From: Limibacterium fermenti
Lineage (GTDB): Bacteria; Bacteroidota; Bacteroidia; Bacteroidales; Dysgonomonadaceae
Length of the DNA: 64,000 bases
Assembly: GCF_041902845.1 (NCBI RefSeq)
Contig: NZ_CP159486.1
Location: 2,604,001 to 2,668,000, forward strand
Direction of reading: 5' to 3'
Under the pieces are notes generated by a model. That model did not search any database and had not been told where the DNA came from. It worked only from the letters and a program-made list of their open reading frames with translations. Position 1 is the stretch's first letter; each line of letters opens with the position of its first letter. Of the stretch, positions 38,997-47,727 are shown one piece after another. The position numbers were made by a program, and so were the translations under genes.

Positions 38997-40649
38997 TTAT
39001 TTTTGCAGACTGAAAACAACCGGCAACGTAAACAGGACATTGACCGGTTGTTTTTTCAATTTGCCCGGAATCCATTCAGGCATCACATTCACCAAACGCA
39101 AAGCTTCCGCATCCAATAGAGGATCCGCTCCCCGGAGAACAACCGCATCGGATATACGTCCGTCTTTCCTTACAATAAACTGTACAATAACCCGGCCTTG
39201 TATTCCTTTTTTCTGAGCTTCAACAGGGTATTGAATATTATCGTTCAAAAAACTCATAAGTTTAGGCTGTCCGCCGGGAAAAGCCGCTGGCTCATCTACC
39301 ACTTCAAAAACTTCCTCATCTCCATTATCCATACCTACCTTTACATCCGTCACTTCAATTTTGACCTTTTTACCATCCGATAATGCAAAAACAACGGGAA
39401 GTGTGTATTCCACGCGTACAATCTCGCCTTTATGTTCTCCCGGCGTCCATTTGGGCATCGCATTCACCATCCGGACGGCCTCATTATCCAACGAAGGATC
39501 GATTCCTCTAATAATCTTCGCATTGGAAACCCTACCGTCTTTCTCTATAATAAACTGTACGATCACCCTTCCTTCGATACCGTTCTCCGCTGCTATTTGC
39601 GGATATTTCAATTCGGAATAAATAAAATCCATTATCGATTCGCTATGCGCCCCTTGTCCAAAATGCGGAGGAGTATCCACGACGTTAAATACCTCGTCGC
39701 TCTTACTGAGCGGCTTGTTCTTATCCTGCCACACCTGTTCGTCGGCGTCTTGCGGCCCATGCGAACGGGCATATACACTGTTAGCCGTCACGAAAAGAAA
39801 CGCCAACGGCAACACCAAAAAGTATTTCGCCAGCTTCCGAGCAGGCGACTTTGTCTTATTCATCATCATAATACGTTGTTTAAGTTGTGATACATTAAAA
39901 TTATTTACTATCTGAACTGCAGTTTCATGATACGTCTGTCGTAAAAGGTGGTATTGGTAATCACGGCTATCCACTCCCCGCTGTAACACGGCGCTATCGG
40001 CCAGATACTCGAGGTTGATGGCTATTTCCCGCTTCATCAGCCACGCTACCGGATTCCACCAGCAAAAAATGCAAACACATTCGCCCAATAAAATATCGAC
40101 GGAATGCCATTGTTTTACATGCACCTGTTCATGCAAAAGAATCTGATTCAATTCGTTATCGGAATGCATCGCATCATCTATAAATATCCATCGGAAGAAA
40201 GAAAAAGGCCTTGCTTCTTCCGGAAGATGATACACAGGAATCGTGTGTATGCGGCATTTCATGCTTCGACGCTTTATACGCAAGATGGAAATAAGCTGTC
40301 CGAAAAAGCGCAGCAACAACAAACCGGTTCCTGCCAGCCACATCCCATATACGATCTTTTTCCAATTCACATGGAAGGCGTGAGCCGGCGGCTCTTCCAC
40401 CACCGCCATCGTCGACTCGCCGAGCATGACCGTAACCGTTGCGTCTTGCTTTTCAGACACAACAGGCAGCATATTACCCAACGCATCGACGGTGAAAAAC
40501 GGATAGGCTAATGAAAATACAATAGCCGACAGGAAATAGTAGCGGCGCAACTCTATGAAGGTATCCTTCCTCAACAGGAAGAAGTAAAGCAGGTAAAAAA
40601 ACACCAATGCGGCGTTTACCTTAATGGCATATATAAAAAATGTTTCCAT
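38997..40649 (-). CDS. M56-family (BlaR1-like) membrane peptidase with two TonB C-terminal domains
   Basis: The 550-aa protein starts with three or four membrane segments (about 5-30, 36-52, 98-122) and a cytoplasmic zinc peptidase domain with HEQVHVKQWH (HExxH at 173-177), the signature of BlaR1/MecR1. After a further membrane segment near 280-295 it carries two tandem TonB_C domains, recognised by YPQIAAENGIEGRVIVQF (about 345) and YPVEAQKKGIQGRVIVQF (about 470). Such fusions are known in Bacteroidota. The expected role is sensing an envelope signal and cleaving the BlaI-type repressor encoded just upstream, while the TonB domains could contact outer-membrane receptors. Both TonB domains are complete and similar to each other, indicating an internal duplication. 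Confidence 0.9.
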   Translation of the reverse strand: METFFIYAIKVNAALVFFYLLYFFLLRKDTFIELRRYYFLSAIVFSLAYPFFTVDALGNMLPVVSEKQDATVTVMLGESTMAVVEEPPAHAFHVNWKKIVYGMWLAGTGLLLLRFFGQLISILRIKRRSMKCRIHTIPVYHLPEEARPFSFFRWIFIDDAMHSDNELNQILLHEQVHVKQWHSVDILLGECVCIFCWWNPVAWLMKREIAINLEYLADSAVLQRGVDSRDYQYHLLRQTYHETAVQIVNNFNVSQLKQRIMMMNKTKSPARKLAKYFLVLPLAFLFVTANSVYARSHGPQDADEQVWQDKNKPLSKSDEVFNVVDTPPHFGQGAHSESIMDFIYSELKYPQIAAENGIEGRVIVQFIIEKDGRVSNAKIIRGIDPSLDNEAVRMVNAMPKWTPGEHKGEIVRVEYTLPVVFALSDGKKVKIEVTDVKVGMDNGDEEVFEVVDEPAAFPGGQPKLMSFLNDNIQYPVEAQKKGIQGRVIVQFIVRKDGRISDAVVLRGADPLLDAEALRLVNVMPEWIPGKLKKQPVNVLFTLPVVFSLQK

Positions 40650-40684
40650 AGCCGCGAATCATTTTTATACGAATCGCCCGGTTC

Positions 40685-41047
40685 TTATTTGCGGGCGTTC
40701 TCGATTAAACGAATAATCTCTTCCAACTCGTCGGAAGTTACCTTTTGTTCTTTCGCGAAGAAAGAAACCAATTCTTTGTACGAATTATCGAAATAATTCT
40801 CTACCACACCCGATAAAAAATGGGTTTTATAGGCGGCTTCGGAAATTTTCGGTTTAAAGACCTTTACGTTTCCGAACCTTCTTTTCGTGAGAAAGCCTTT
40901 ATTTTCAAGGTTTCGGAAGATAGATGCTACGGTCGTATAAGGGGGTTTGGGTTCCTCCATCTTATCGACGACATCTTTAATAGCACATTCTCCCAACGGC
41001 CATATAAGCAACATAACAGATTCTTCTTGAGGTGTTAACCGTTCCAT
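40685..41047 (-). CDS. BlaI/MecI/CopY-family transcriptional repressor
   Basis: This 120-aa winged-helix protein starts with the family pattern LTPQEESVMLLIWPLGECAI, followed by the recognition helix region PYTTVASIFRNLENKGFL and the R...GN...K wing, and ends with the dimerisation helices. In the Bla/Mec systems the repressor is cleaved by the co-encoded membrane peptidase. The M56 gene follows 35 bp downstream, so the two are almost certainly a repressor-sensor pair. The promoter immediately upstream carries a perfect dyad TACTA-N5-TAGTA overlapping the -7 element, a good candidate for its own operator (41092-41106). Confidence 0.93.
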   Translation of the reverse strand: MERLTPQEESVMLLIWPLGECAIKDVVDKMEEPKPPYTTVASIFRNLENKGFLTKRRFGNVKVFKPKISEAAYKTHFLSGVVENYFDNSYKELVSFFAKEQKVTSDELEEIIRLIENARK

Positions 41048-41085
41048 ATCATTCTATATTTCTATTCTTATTTATTTAAACAATA

Positions 41086-41116
41086 CAAAACTACTATTTT
41101 TTAGTAACAATGAAAA
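41086..41116 (-). promoter_or_regulatory. Promoter and candidate BlaI-type operator
   Basis: On the minus strand, TAGTTTTG (41086-41093) matches the Bacteroidetes -7 element, with TTTT (41113-41116) 19 bp upstream as -33. The dyad TACTA-N5-TAGTA (41092-41106) lies between them and overlaps the -7 box, where repressor binding would block transcription of the blaI - M56 - TPR unit. Confidence 0.7.
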
Positions 41117-41168
41117 CATTTCACAGAAAAAAGACAGTTAAAAAAATAAAAAGGGGAAATATGATTAG

Positions 41169-41199
41169 TCGGGGACGCCGTTCAAAGCGACATCCCCGA
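41169..41199. terminator. Hairpin TCGGGGA/TCCCCGA
   Basis: Seven-bp stem with a 17-nt loop in the gap between serA and blaI, on the far side of the MITE-like element from serA. It could terminate the leftward serC-serA transcript. Confidence 0.45.
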
Positions 41200-41202
41200 T
41201 TT

Positions 41203-41386
41203 AGAAACTGTTTAAATTTCTTGCGAAAGGCTTTCGTTCAATTATTCTTCGCCTTCAAAAAGTTTCTTTTTTGTATTCTTCTTCCTCTTATTTGGCTCAA
41301 ATAGCCCGCTATTATCGCCAAAACGAGAAAGAACACTGCTAAAAAATAATTCTTTTTGAATCGCGAAAGAAATTTAAACAGTTTCT
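41203..41386. repeat. MITE-like element with perfect 20-bp terminal inverted repeats
   Basis: AGAAACTGTTTAAATTTCTT at 41203-41222 is the exact reverse complement of 41367-41386. The 184-bp element has no coding capacity. Its interior includes CAAATAGCCCGCTATT (41298-41313), the core motif also present in the repeats at 28953-29075 and 50358-50479, and its end sequence recurs just before tldD (29075-29105). This makes a dispersed non-autonomous repeat family. Confidence 0.85.
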
Positions 41387-41419
41387 TAGTTTCGTGCATT
41401 TTCGAAGAAAGGGTAAAGA

Positions 41420-42346
41420 TTAATTTACCCGAAAACGCGTAGTGCCGGTATGAAAGAAGTCCACGATTTGTTTGGCTGCCGCAAGCCCCGCATTGATATT
41501 GGCTTCAAACGTTTGAGCGCCCGACTTCTTGGGCGTGGAAAAATACCGGTTGCCGAATTTTTCCTTAAACAACGCATGATTATCGGGCTGAATGTCGGTA
41601 ATGAACCGGAAACCGGGACGTTCGTCCATAATACGGATCAAATCTGCCTCTTTAATCACTTCTTTCCTCGCCGTATTCACTAAAAGGGCTTCTTCCGGCA
41701 AACGAGACAATAACGCATAATTCACGCACTCACGTGTTTCCTTCAAAAGCGGCATGTGCAAAGAAAGGATATCCGATGTTTCGAACAACTCTTCCACGCT
41801 ATAGACCGATAAAACACCATACTCTCCTTCTTTCCGGAGATCGTCATGCGTCAACGAGGGTGAGTAGGTCTGGACACTCATCTCGAACCCGCGGGCAATT
41901 TTTGCCACCATTTTGGCGACATTCCCAAAGGCATACAGTCCAAGCCGCTTCCTTTTGAGTTCATGCCCCGATGTTCCGTCGAACTGATTACGCTGCATGA
42001 ATATAATAAGTCCGAGGACTAATTCCGCGACCGCATTGGCATTCTGCCCGGGCGTATTCATCACACAAATATCGCGCTGAGTGGCGGCGTTCAAGTCAAC
42101 ATTGTCGTACCCGGCACCGGCGCGCACAATCACTTTCAACTGCGGTGCATGGTCGATAACCTCCTTGTCAATCTTATCACTCCGGATAATGAGGGCTTCG
42201 ACATCTTCCAAAGCCTTTATTAATTCGGATTTATGCGTATATTTTTCTATTACGGCAAACGTATAACCTGCTGTTTCTATAATTCCTTTAATTTCTTTTA
42301 CTGCTTGTGGGGCAAAAGGTTTCTCTGTTGCTAAAAGGACCTTCAT
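41420..42346 (-). CDS. serA: D-3-phosphoglycerate dehydrogenase (short form)
   Basis: First committed step of serine synthesis: 3-phosphoglycerate to 3-phosphohydroxypyruvate with NAD. The 308-aa protein has the D-2-hydroxyacid dehydrogenase pattern: VRAGAGYDNVDL in the substrate domain, a Rossmann segment LGLYAFGNVAKMVAKIARGF, and the catalytic stretch LHMPLLKETRECVN followed by VNTARKEVIKEADL. It lacks the C-terminal ACT regulatory domain, so serine feedback is unlikely to work as in Escherichia coli. The first glycine of the usual GxGxxG is replaced (YAFGNVA). It follows serC by 21 bp in the same operon, which supports the serine role over other hydroxyacid dehydrogenases. Confidence 0.88.
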   Translation of the reverse strand: MKVLLATEKPFAPQAVKEIKGIIETAGYTFAVIEKYTHKSELIKALEDVEALIIRSDKIDKEVIDHAPQLKVIVRAGAGYDNVDLNAATQRDICVMNTPGQNANAVAELVLGLIIFMQRNQFDGTSGHELKRKRLGLYAFGNVAKMVAKIARGFEMSVQTYSPSLTHDDLRKEGEYGVLSVYSVEELFETSDILSLHMPLLKETRECVNYALLSRLPEEALLVNTARKEVIKEADLIRIMDERPGFRFITDIQPDNHALFKEKFGNRYFSTPKKSGAQTFEANINAGLAAAKQIVDFFHTGTTRFRVN

Positions 42347-42367
42347 TATTTCGTGTTATATCGTAAA

Positions 42368-43435
42368 TTACTTTTGTTTTTCGAAATCCTGCATGCAATC
42401 GATCAATGCTTGTACACCTTCCACGGGCATGGCATTGTAGATAGATGCCCTGAAGCCTCCTACGGAACGATGCCCTTTAATACCCGACATGCCCCGTTTA
42501 ACGGCAAAATCCAAAAACTCCGGCTCTAATTCTTTATATTCATCTTCCATCACGAAACACACATTCATGAACGAACGGTCTTCTTCTGCAGCCGGGCCTT
42601 TAAACAACCGGTTGCGGTCGATTTCATCATACAACCGGGCAGCTTTATCGATATTGATTTTTTCAATCGCTTTCACACCTCCCAATTCTTTCAACCAACG
42701 CAAGGTCTGCAAAGCGGCAAAAATAGGAACCACCGGAGGGGTATTGAACATCGAGCCGTTTTTGATATGAATACGGTAATCGAGCATCGAAGGAATCGGA
42801 CGGGACACTTTTCCCAACACATCCTCTTTCACAATGACAAAAGTCACACCGGCCGGAGCAAGGTTTTTCTGAGCTCCTCCATAAATAAGAGCATATTTCG
42901 ACACATCGAGCGGACGGGAAAAAATATCCGACGACATATCGGCTACCAATGGCACGGGACTATCGATATCGGTATGCAATTCCGTTCCGAAAATCGTATT
43001 GTTCGTCGTTATGTGAAAATAATCGGCATCGGCGGGAACCACATAATCCTTCGGGATATAGCTGTAATTGGCCTCTTTTGACGAAGCCACTTCCACTGCT
43101 TCACCAAACAACTTAGCTTCTTTCAAGGCTTTGTTGGCCCACGTCCCCGTATTGAGATAAGCGGCTTTTTTCTCAAGCAGATTGTACGGAACCATACAAA
43201 ATTGCAGGCTGGCTCCTCCTCCCAAAAATAATATGCTGTAGCCTTCCGGAATATCCAAAAGTTCTTTAAACAAAGCAACAGCTTCGTCTATAACAACCTG
43301 AAAGTCTTTCGAACGATGGCTGATTTCCATAATCGAAAGGCCTATACCATTAAAATCCATGATGGCCTCTGCTGTTTTTTCCATCGTCACTCGCGGCAGA
43401 ATAGAAGGACCGGCACTAAAATTGTACTTCTTCAT
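42368..43435 (-). CDS. serC: Phosphoserine aminotransferase
   Basis: PLP enzyme converting 3-phosphohydroxypyruvate and glutamate to phosphoserine, and also acting in pyridoxal phosphate synthesis. The 355-aa protein starts MKKYNFSAGPSILP, a family hallmark, contains LFLGGGASLQF, the PLP-lysine region ALIYGGAQKNLAPAG (Lys in AQKN) and ends with the KGHRSVGGFRASIYNA motif that binds substrate. The ATG at 43435 is preferred because the upstream codon sometimes used in frame is a TTG. A -7 promoter element TAGCTTTG lies 40 bp upstream. It is the first gene of the serC-serA unit. Confidence 0.96.
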   Translation of the reverse strand: MKKYNFSAGPSILPRVTMEKTAEAIMDFNGIGLSIMEISHRSKDFQVVIDEAVALFKELLDIPEGYSILFLGGGASLQFCMVPYNLLEKKAAYLNTGTWANKALKEAKLFGEAVEVASSKEANYSYIPKDYVVPADADYFHITTNNTIFGTELHTDIDSPVPLVADMSSDIFSRPLDVSKYALIYGGAQKNLAPAGVTFVIVKEDVLGKVSRPIPSMLDYRIHIKNGSMFNTPPVVPIFAALQTLRWLKELGGVKAIEKINIDKAARLYDEIDRNRLFKGPAAEEDRSFMNVCFVMEDEYKELEPEFLDFAVKRGMSGIKGHRSVGGFRASIYNAMPVEGVQALIDCMQDFEKQK

Positions 43436-43474
43436 AACCAAAAATATTTAAAAAATATGTTTCATTTTCCACTG

Positions 43475-43482
43475 CAAAGCTA
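43475..43482 (-). promoter_or_regulatory. -7 element for serC
   Basis: TAGCTTTG on the minus strand matches TAnnTTTG. No clear -33 TTTG is at 19-21 bp. Confidence 0.5.
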
Positions 43483-43559
43483 CAAATTTATTACTAATTT
43501 TTAGCCTTTCCTTTGAAATTATAGACAAAATAATCTTCAAATTCTTTCGACACCTGAAA

Positions 43560-43591
43560 TTTGTCCGATCCGGTGAATCGTTGTATCTTTG
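43560..43591 (+). promoter_or_regulatory. Consensus Bacteroidetes promoter for recR
   Basis: TTTG (43560-43563), 20 bp, TATCTTTG (43584-43591). Both elements are perfect matches to the consensus of the Bacteroidetes housekeeping sigma factor. The recR ATG is 23 bp further on. Confidence 0.8.
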
Positions 43592-43614
43592 TTGGGTAAT
43601 CATATTTTCCTCGA

Positions 43615-44247
43615 ATGAATCATCAGTATCCATCTATTTTACTTGAAAATGCGGTGAATGAATTTGCCAAACTTCCCGGAATCGGCAGGAAAACCGCATT
43701 ACGCCTCGTCTTGCATCTTTTGCGCCAAGACAAGGAAATGGTCGATAATTTCGCACAAACGATCGTAAAACTCAGGCACGACATCCATTATTGTTCTTGT
43801 TGCCATAACATATGCGATAAGGATATTTGCGATATTTGCGCCAATCCGCAACGCGACCGTTCGATGATCTGTGTGGTGGAAAGCATTCAGGAAGTGATGG
43901 CTATCGAAAGAACCGGACAATTCAAAGGCTTGTACCATGTATTGGGGGGAATTATCTCCCCTATCGACGGCATAGGGCCTTCCGATCTGGAGATTGCAAG
44001 TTTGGAGGAGCGGGTAAAGAATGACGGCGTACAGGAAGTGATTCTGGCTTTAAGCGCCACGATGGAGGGCGATACCACCAACTTTTACATCTACCGTAAA
44101 CTACAACCGTATGCGGCCAACGTCAGCATTATTGCCCGAGGGGTATCTATCGGCGATGAAATTGAATATGCCGATGAAATAACGCTCGGACGGTCTATTC
44201 TGAACCGGACGCCTTTCAATGAATCGTATAAATTAATATCAAAGTAA
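43615..44247 (+). CDS. recR: Recombination mediator protein RecR
   Basis: RecR works with RecF/RecO to load RecA on gapped DNA. The 210-aa protein has the N-terminal helix-hairpin-helix (FAKLPGIGRKTALRLVLHLL), a four-cysteine zinc finger (CSCCHNICDKDICDIC), a Toprim domain (ICVVESIQEVMAIERTG, then GLYHVLGGIISPIDGIGP) and the C-terminal segment with GRSILNRTPF. All parts are intact and the length is normal (about 200 aa). Its promoter is the best consensus match in the window. A membrane protein gene starts directly at the base after its stop codon, so the following genes up to the YrdC protein are likely one transcript. Confidence 0.97.
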   Translation: MNHQYPSILLENAVNEFAKLPGIGRKTALRLVLHLLRQDKEMVDNFAQTIVKLRHDIHYCSCCHNICDKDICDICANPQRDRSMICVVESIQEVMAIERTGQFKGLYHVLGGIISPIDGIGPSDLEIASLEERVKNDGVQEVILALSATMEGDTTNFYIYRKLQPYAANVSIIARGVSIGDEIEYADEITLGRSILNRTPFNESYKLISK

Positions 44248-44709
44248 ATGGAGAAAGCCAGAAATACAGGAACCATTAAAAGCCTGTCGACACATTATTA
44301 TATACACGTGACTGTAATCGCCACCCTCTTGGCGCTGGTATTATTCCGCGTTATCGATTTGAGCCGCTATGCCGAATTCATAACCGTAACCGCGGAACGC
44401 TATGCCATCCTCGTTACGATCATCGCTATTCCTGTGGCATTGAAGACTTTTTCCGAAAGATTGAAAAAAGTTTCGAAAGGCTCCATCAACCGTCCGCCCG
44501 AGAAAGAATATGCCCGCGCCTATTTTATCCGTTTGTATAGTGTAGGCATTGTTACGGTGGCGAATATCGTTTTATTCTCGTGTTCCCGCAACCATAATTT
44601 TTTGTGGCTTACGATTGTATTACTGATTATATACTTCTTTTGCAAACCTTCCGATGCCGAACTGATTGCTTTAACCGATACCGAAAAAGAGGCCCATGAA
44701 GATGCTTGA
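44248..44709 (+). CDS. Small integral membrane protein of unknown function
   Basis: The 153-aa product has about four hydrophobic segments (HVTVIATLLALVLFRVI, YAILVTIIAIPVALKTF, YSVGIVTVANIVLF and FLWLTIVLLIIYFFC) separated by short charged loops, with an acidic C-terminus. I recognise no family. It begins at the base following the recR stop and its end overlaps the next gene by 14 bp, so it is translated within the recR-acetyltransferase-YrdC unit. Confidence 0.75.
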   Translation: MEKARNTGTIKSLSTHYYIHVTVIATLLALVLFRVIDLSRYAEFITVTAERYAILVTIIAIPVALKTFSERLKKVSKGSINRPPEKEYARAYFIRLYSVGIVTVANIVLFSCSRNHNFLWLTIVLLIIYFFCKPSDAELIALTDTEKEAHEDA

Positions 44710-45232
44710 AAATGATCATATACGACTGCGCGCTCCCGAACCGGAAGATCTCGACATTCTTTACAAATGGGAGAATAATACGGAATGGTGGCAATACGGG
44801 TCCTCGATAGTCCCGTTTTCCCGCTTCGCGCTTAAGCAATATCTTATCCAATCGAAACAGGATATTTATCAGGACAAGCAACTACGCTTAATGGTCGAGT
44901 TGAAAAGTACCCACGCAACGATTGGGAGTATCGATTTATACGACTTCGATCCGTTCCACCTGCGTGCCGGCGTGGGCATCCTTGTCGATGAAAATTACCA
45001 CCGTCAGGGGTATGCTTCGCAGATACTGGAGCTACTCGAAGCGTATTGTTTCGGGTTCCTGAAACTGAATCAACTGTATGCCGTCGTCCCCGTACAAAAC
45101 ACCAGAAGTATCAACCTGTTTAAAAAATCCGGTTATATCCTTTCCGGCACATTACAAAAATGGTTATCTTCGGGCGATTTTTACGAAGACGCAACACTCT
45201 TTCAAAAAATCAATCACAAAACCTACGGATAA
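44696..45232 (+). CDS. GNAT-family N-acetyltransferase
   Basis: A 178-aa acetyl-CoA-dependent acyltransferase of the RimJ/RimL/SpeG-like type. It begins with the pattern LENDHIRLRAPEPEDLDILYKWENN, and has the acetyl-CoA binding segment VGILVDENYHRQGYASQILELL (motif A, quoted in part: HRQGYASQ) and the C-terminal QNTRSINLFKKSGY motif. Substrate could be a polyamine, an aminoglycoside or a ribosomal protein N-terminus; SpeG-like spermidine acetyltransferases show this layout, but the sequence alone does not decide. It overlaps the preceding membrane protein gene by 14 bp. Confidence 0.85.
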   Translation: MKMLENDHIRLRAPEPEDLDILYKWENNTEWWQYGSSIVPFSRFALKQYLIQSKQDIYQDKQLRLMVELKSTHATIGSIDLYDFDPFHLRAGVGILVDENYHRQGYASQILELLEAYCFGFLKLNQLYAVVPVQNTRSINLFKKSGYILSGTLQKWLSSGDFYEDATLFQKINHKTYG

Positions 45233-45233
45233 A

Positions 45234-45797
45234 ATGAACGAAGATATTCAAAAAGCGTGTGAAGTATTGAAAAAAGGAGGCGTCATCTTATATCCCACCG
45301 ACACGATCTGGGGAATAGGCTGTGATGCAACGAACGAGGAAGCGGTAAAACGGGTTTATGACATCAAGCAACGGCAAGATCATAAAGCCATGCTCGTATT
45401 GCTCGATAACCCGGCGAAACTCTACCAGTATGTGCAAGAGGTACCCGACATTGCGATGGACTTGATCGATCTCACCGACAAGCCGCTGACCATCATCTAC
45501 GAAAAGGCGCAAAATCTGGCGCAAAATTTGATTGCCACAGACGGATCGATCGGCATCCGCATTACCGGCGAAGTTTTTTCGAGTGCTTTGTGCAGACAAT
45601 TCCGCAGGCCCATCGTTTCCACGTCGGCCAATATAAGCGGACACGCCTCTCCGAAACGGTTTGCCGATATCGAAAAGGAAATTATCGATGCGGTCGATTA
45701 CGTGGTTTCGTACCGGCAGCACGACAACACCCCTGCGGCGCCTTCGGGTATTATACGGTTAGGGGCCAACGGTTCCATCGAAGTGATCCGCAAGTAA
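45234..45797 (+). CDS. YrdC/Sua5-family threonylcarbamoyl-AMP synthase
   Basis: Makes threonylcarbamoyl-AMP for the t6A37 modification of tRNAs that read ANN codons. The 187-aa protein shows the family start LKKGGVILYPTDTIWGIGCDATNEEAV, quoted in part as YPTDTIWGIG, then KRVYDIKQRQDHKAM and the STSANISGHASP motif that binds ATP and threonine. The frame is open further upstream, but the ATG at 45234 begins right after the acetyltransferase stop codon and gives the normal N-terminus. The long Sua5 C-terminal domain is absent, as in TsaC/YrdC. Confidence 0.9.
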   Translation: MNEDIQKACEVLKKGGVILYPTDTIWGIGCDATNEEAVKRVYDIKQRQDHKAMLVLLDNPAKLYQYVQEVPDIAMDLIDLTDKPLTIIYEKAQNLAQNLIATDGSIGIRITGEVFSSALCRQFRRPIVSTSANISGHASPKRFADIEKEIIDAVDYVVSYRQHDNTPAAPSGIIRLGANGSIEVIRK

Positions 45798-45866
45798 TGG
45801 CGACCGGATGGGGAGACAAGGGGACAAGGGGACTGTCGAATCCTGAAATCATTGAATTATTGAATT

Positions 45867-47666
45867 GTGGAATTTGTGCAACTAAAAAAAGCTTATGATA
45901 ATTTTCTGTTGTGGCGTACTTCCCATATAAAAGAGCGCCCCTTTTTGCTATTTATCTGTTTTCTGGTAGGTATTTTTACGGCATTGGCATCGTTTATACT
46001 GAAAGAAGCGATTCATTTCATTCAATCGATGCTGACGGAAAGTTTCGTTCAAACCGGAGCCAACTATTTATATCTTCTCTACCCGGTACTCGGCATCCTT
46101 ATCGCCGGATTGTATGTAAAATTTGTGGTAAAAGACGATATCAGTCATGGGGTAACCAAAATCTTATTTGCCATATCGCAACGCAAAAGCCGCATCAAAC
46201 CACATAACATGTACACTTCGATGATCGCCAGTTCTATAACGATCGGCTTCGGAGGTTCGGTGGGGGCGGAATCTCCGATTGTATTGACGGGATCGGCCAT
46301 CGGATCGAACTTGGGACGTTTTTTCAAACTCGACCAGCGTAATTTGATGATTTTGGTAGGATGCGGCGCAACCGGCGCCATTGCCGGAATCTTTAAAGCG
46401 CCTATCGCAGGTATTTTGTTCGTCATCGAAGTACTGCTACTCGATTTGACCCTCTCGTCAATCCTTCCGTTATTGGTTACGGCAGTTACGGCAACCACGG
46501 TTTCTTATATTCTCACAAGTCCCGATGCCCTCTTTGCTTTTTCACAAGTAGAGCCTTTCACCCTCAATCGTATCCCCTACGTCATCTTGTTAGGCATTTT
46601 TTGCGGACTGATCTCGTGGTATGTTATCCGTGCGATGAGTTGGATTGAAGACGTCTACAAAGCCTTGCCCCAATGGAAACGCTTTCTGTTGGGAGGTGTG
46701 ACGCTCAGCTTGCTCATCTTTCTTTTTCCTCCGTTATTCGGTGAAGGATATGACTCGATAAATATTCTTTTGGCAGGGGATGAGCATTACAACAAATTAT
46801 TGAACGGAAGTATCTTCTATGATATTCAAGGCCCTTGGGGGATCATTATGTTCTTAGCCCTCGTATTGCTCTTCAAGGCGTTTGCGACCAGCGCTACGAA
46901 CGGAGGAGGCGGAACGGGGGGCGTATTCGCACCGACTTTGTTGATGGGATGTCTGGCCGGTTTTATTTTTTCGTACTCGCTGAATACGCTGGGATATTCT
47001 ACATTTCTTCCGCAGGAAAATTTTGCATTAATGGGCATGGCTGGCCTCATGGCGGGGGTAATGCATGCACCGTTGACCGGGACGTTCTTAATCGCTGAAC
47101 TGACGGGAGGATATGCCCTGTTTCTACCGCTGATGATCGTGTCGAGCTGTGCCTATGCAACGATTCTCTTATTTGAGAAGCATAGTATTTATGCCATGCG
47201 GCTGGCGAAACGGGGTGAATTGATTACGCACCACAAAGATAAAGCGGTACTTACGTTTCTTAAGATAAAAGACCTGCTGGAAACCGATATTCCGGTCGTG
47301 ACGCCCGAAATGACCCTCGGCGATATGGTTAAGGTGTTATCCAAAAGCAGCAGGAGCATCTTTCCGGTAACCGATCATCAGGGTGTATTGCTGGGATTGG
47401 TATTGGTAAACGACATCCGCAACATCATGTTCCGGCCGGAGCTTTACGACCGGTTTCACGTCGAACGGTTCATGGTGGGAGCGCCGGCGAAAATCAATAT
47501 TCATTCCACGATGGAACAGGTAATGAATACCTTCGAAGATACCAAAGCCTGGAACCTGCCTGTCGTCGACGACTCGGGGCTTTATCAGGGTATCCTGTCG
47601 CAATCGTCGGTGTTTAATGCTTACCGGGAGGTGTTGCTGAAGAATTATTCCGAATCGGATGAGTAA
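45867..47666 (+). CDS. ClC-family chloride channel or exchanger with CBS pair
   Basis: Membrane protein of 599 aa: about ten to twelve transmembrane segments with the ClC selectivity motifs GGSVGAESPIV (GxEGP type), GIFKAPIAGILFVIE and GGVFAPTLLMG (GxFxP), followed by two CBS domains (about 455-510 and 525-585) that usually bind adenine nucleotides. It transports chloride or a related anion, as a channel or proton antiporter. The GxEGP position reads GAESP, keeping the gating glutamate. The start codon is a GTG at 45867; no ATG in frame precedes the first membrane helix. It begins 69 bp after the YrdC gene. Confidence 0.92.
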   Translation: MEFVQLKKAYDNFLLWRTSHIKERPFLLFICFLVGIFTALASFILKEAIHFIQSMLTESFVQTGANYLYLLYPVLGILIAGLYVKFVVKDDISHGVTKILFAISQRKSRIKPHNMYTSMIASSITIGFGGSVGAESPIVLTGSAIGSNLGRFFKLDQRNLMILVGCGATGAIAGIFKAPIAGILFVIEVLLLDLTLSSILPLLVTAVTATTVSYILTSPDALFAFSQVEPFTLNRIPYVILLGIFCGLISWYVIRAMSWIEDVYKALPQWKRFLLGGVTLSLLIFLFPPLFGEGYDSINILLAGDEHYNKLLNGSIFYDIQGPWGIIMFLALVLLFKAFATSATNGGGGTGGVFAPTLLMGCLAGFIFSYSLNTLGYSTFLPQENFALMGMAGLMAGVMHAPLTGTFLIAELTGGYALFLPLMIVSSCAYATILLFEKHSIYAMRLAKRGELITHHKDKAVLTFLKIKDLLETDIPVVTPEMTLGDMVKVLSKSSRSIFPVTDHQGVLLGLVLVNDIRNIMFRPELYDRFHVERFMVGAPAKINIHSTMEQVMNTFEDTKAWNLPVVDDSGLYQGILSQSSVFNAYREVLLKNYSESDE

Positions 47667-47727
47667 ATGAACGGTGAGTAGTAAGTAGTGAATGGCGAGT
47701 AGAGAAAAATGATAAGGAGAAATCAGG
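47667..47727. repeat. Short imperfect GAGTAG-type repeat
   Basis: After the ClC stop codon, GAGTAG-like hexamers recur within about 35 bp. This is one of several simple repeats that follow stop codons in this window. Confidence 0.4.
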
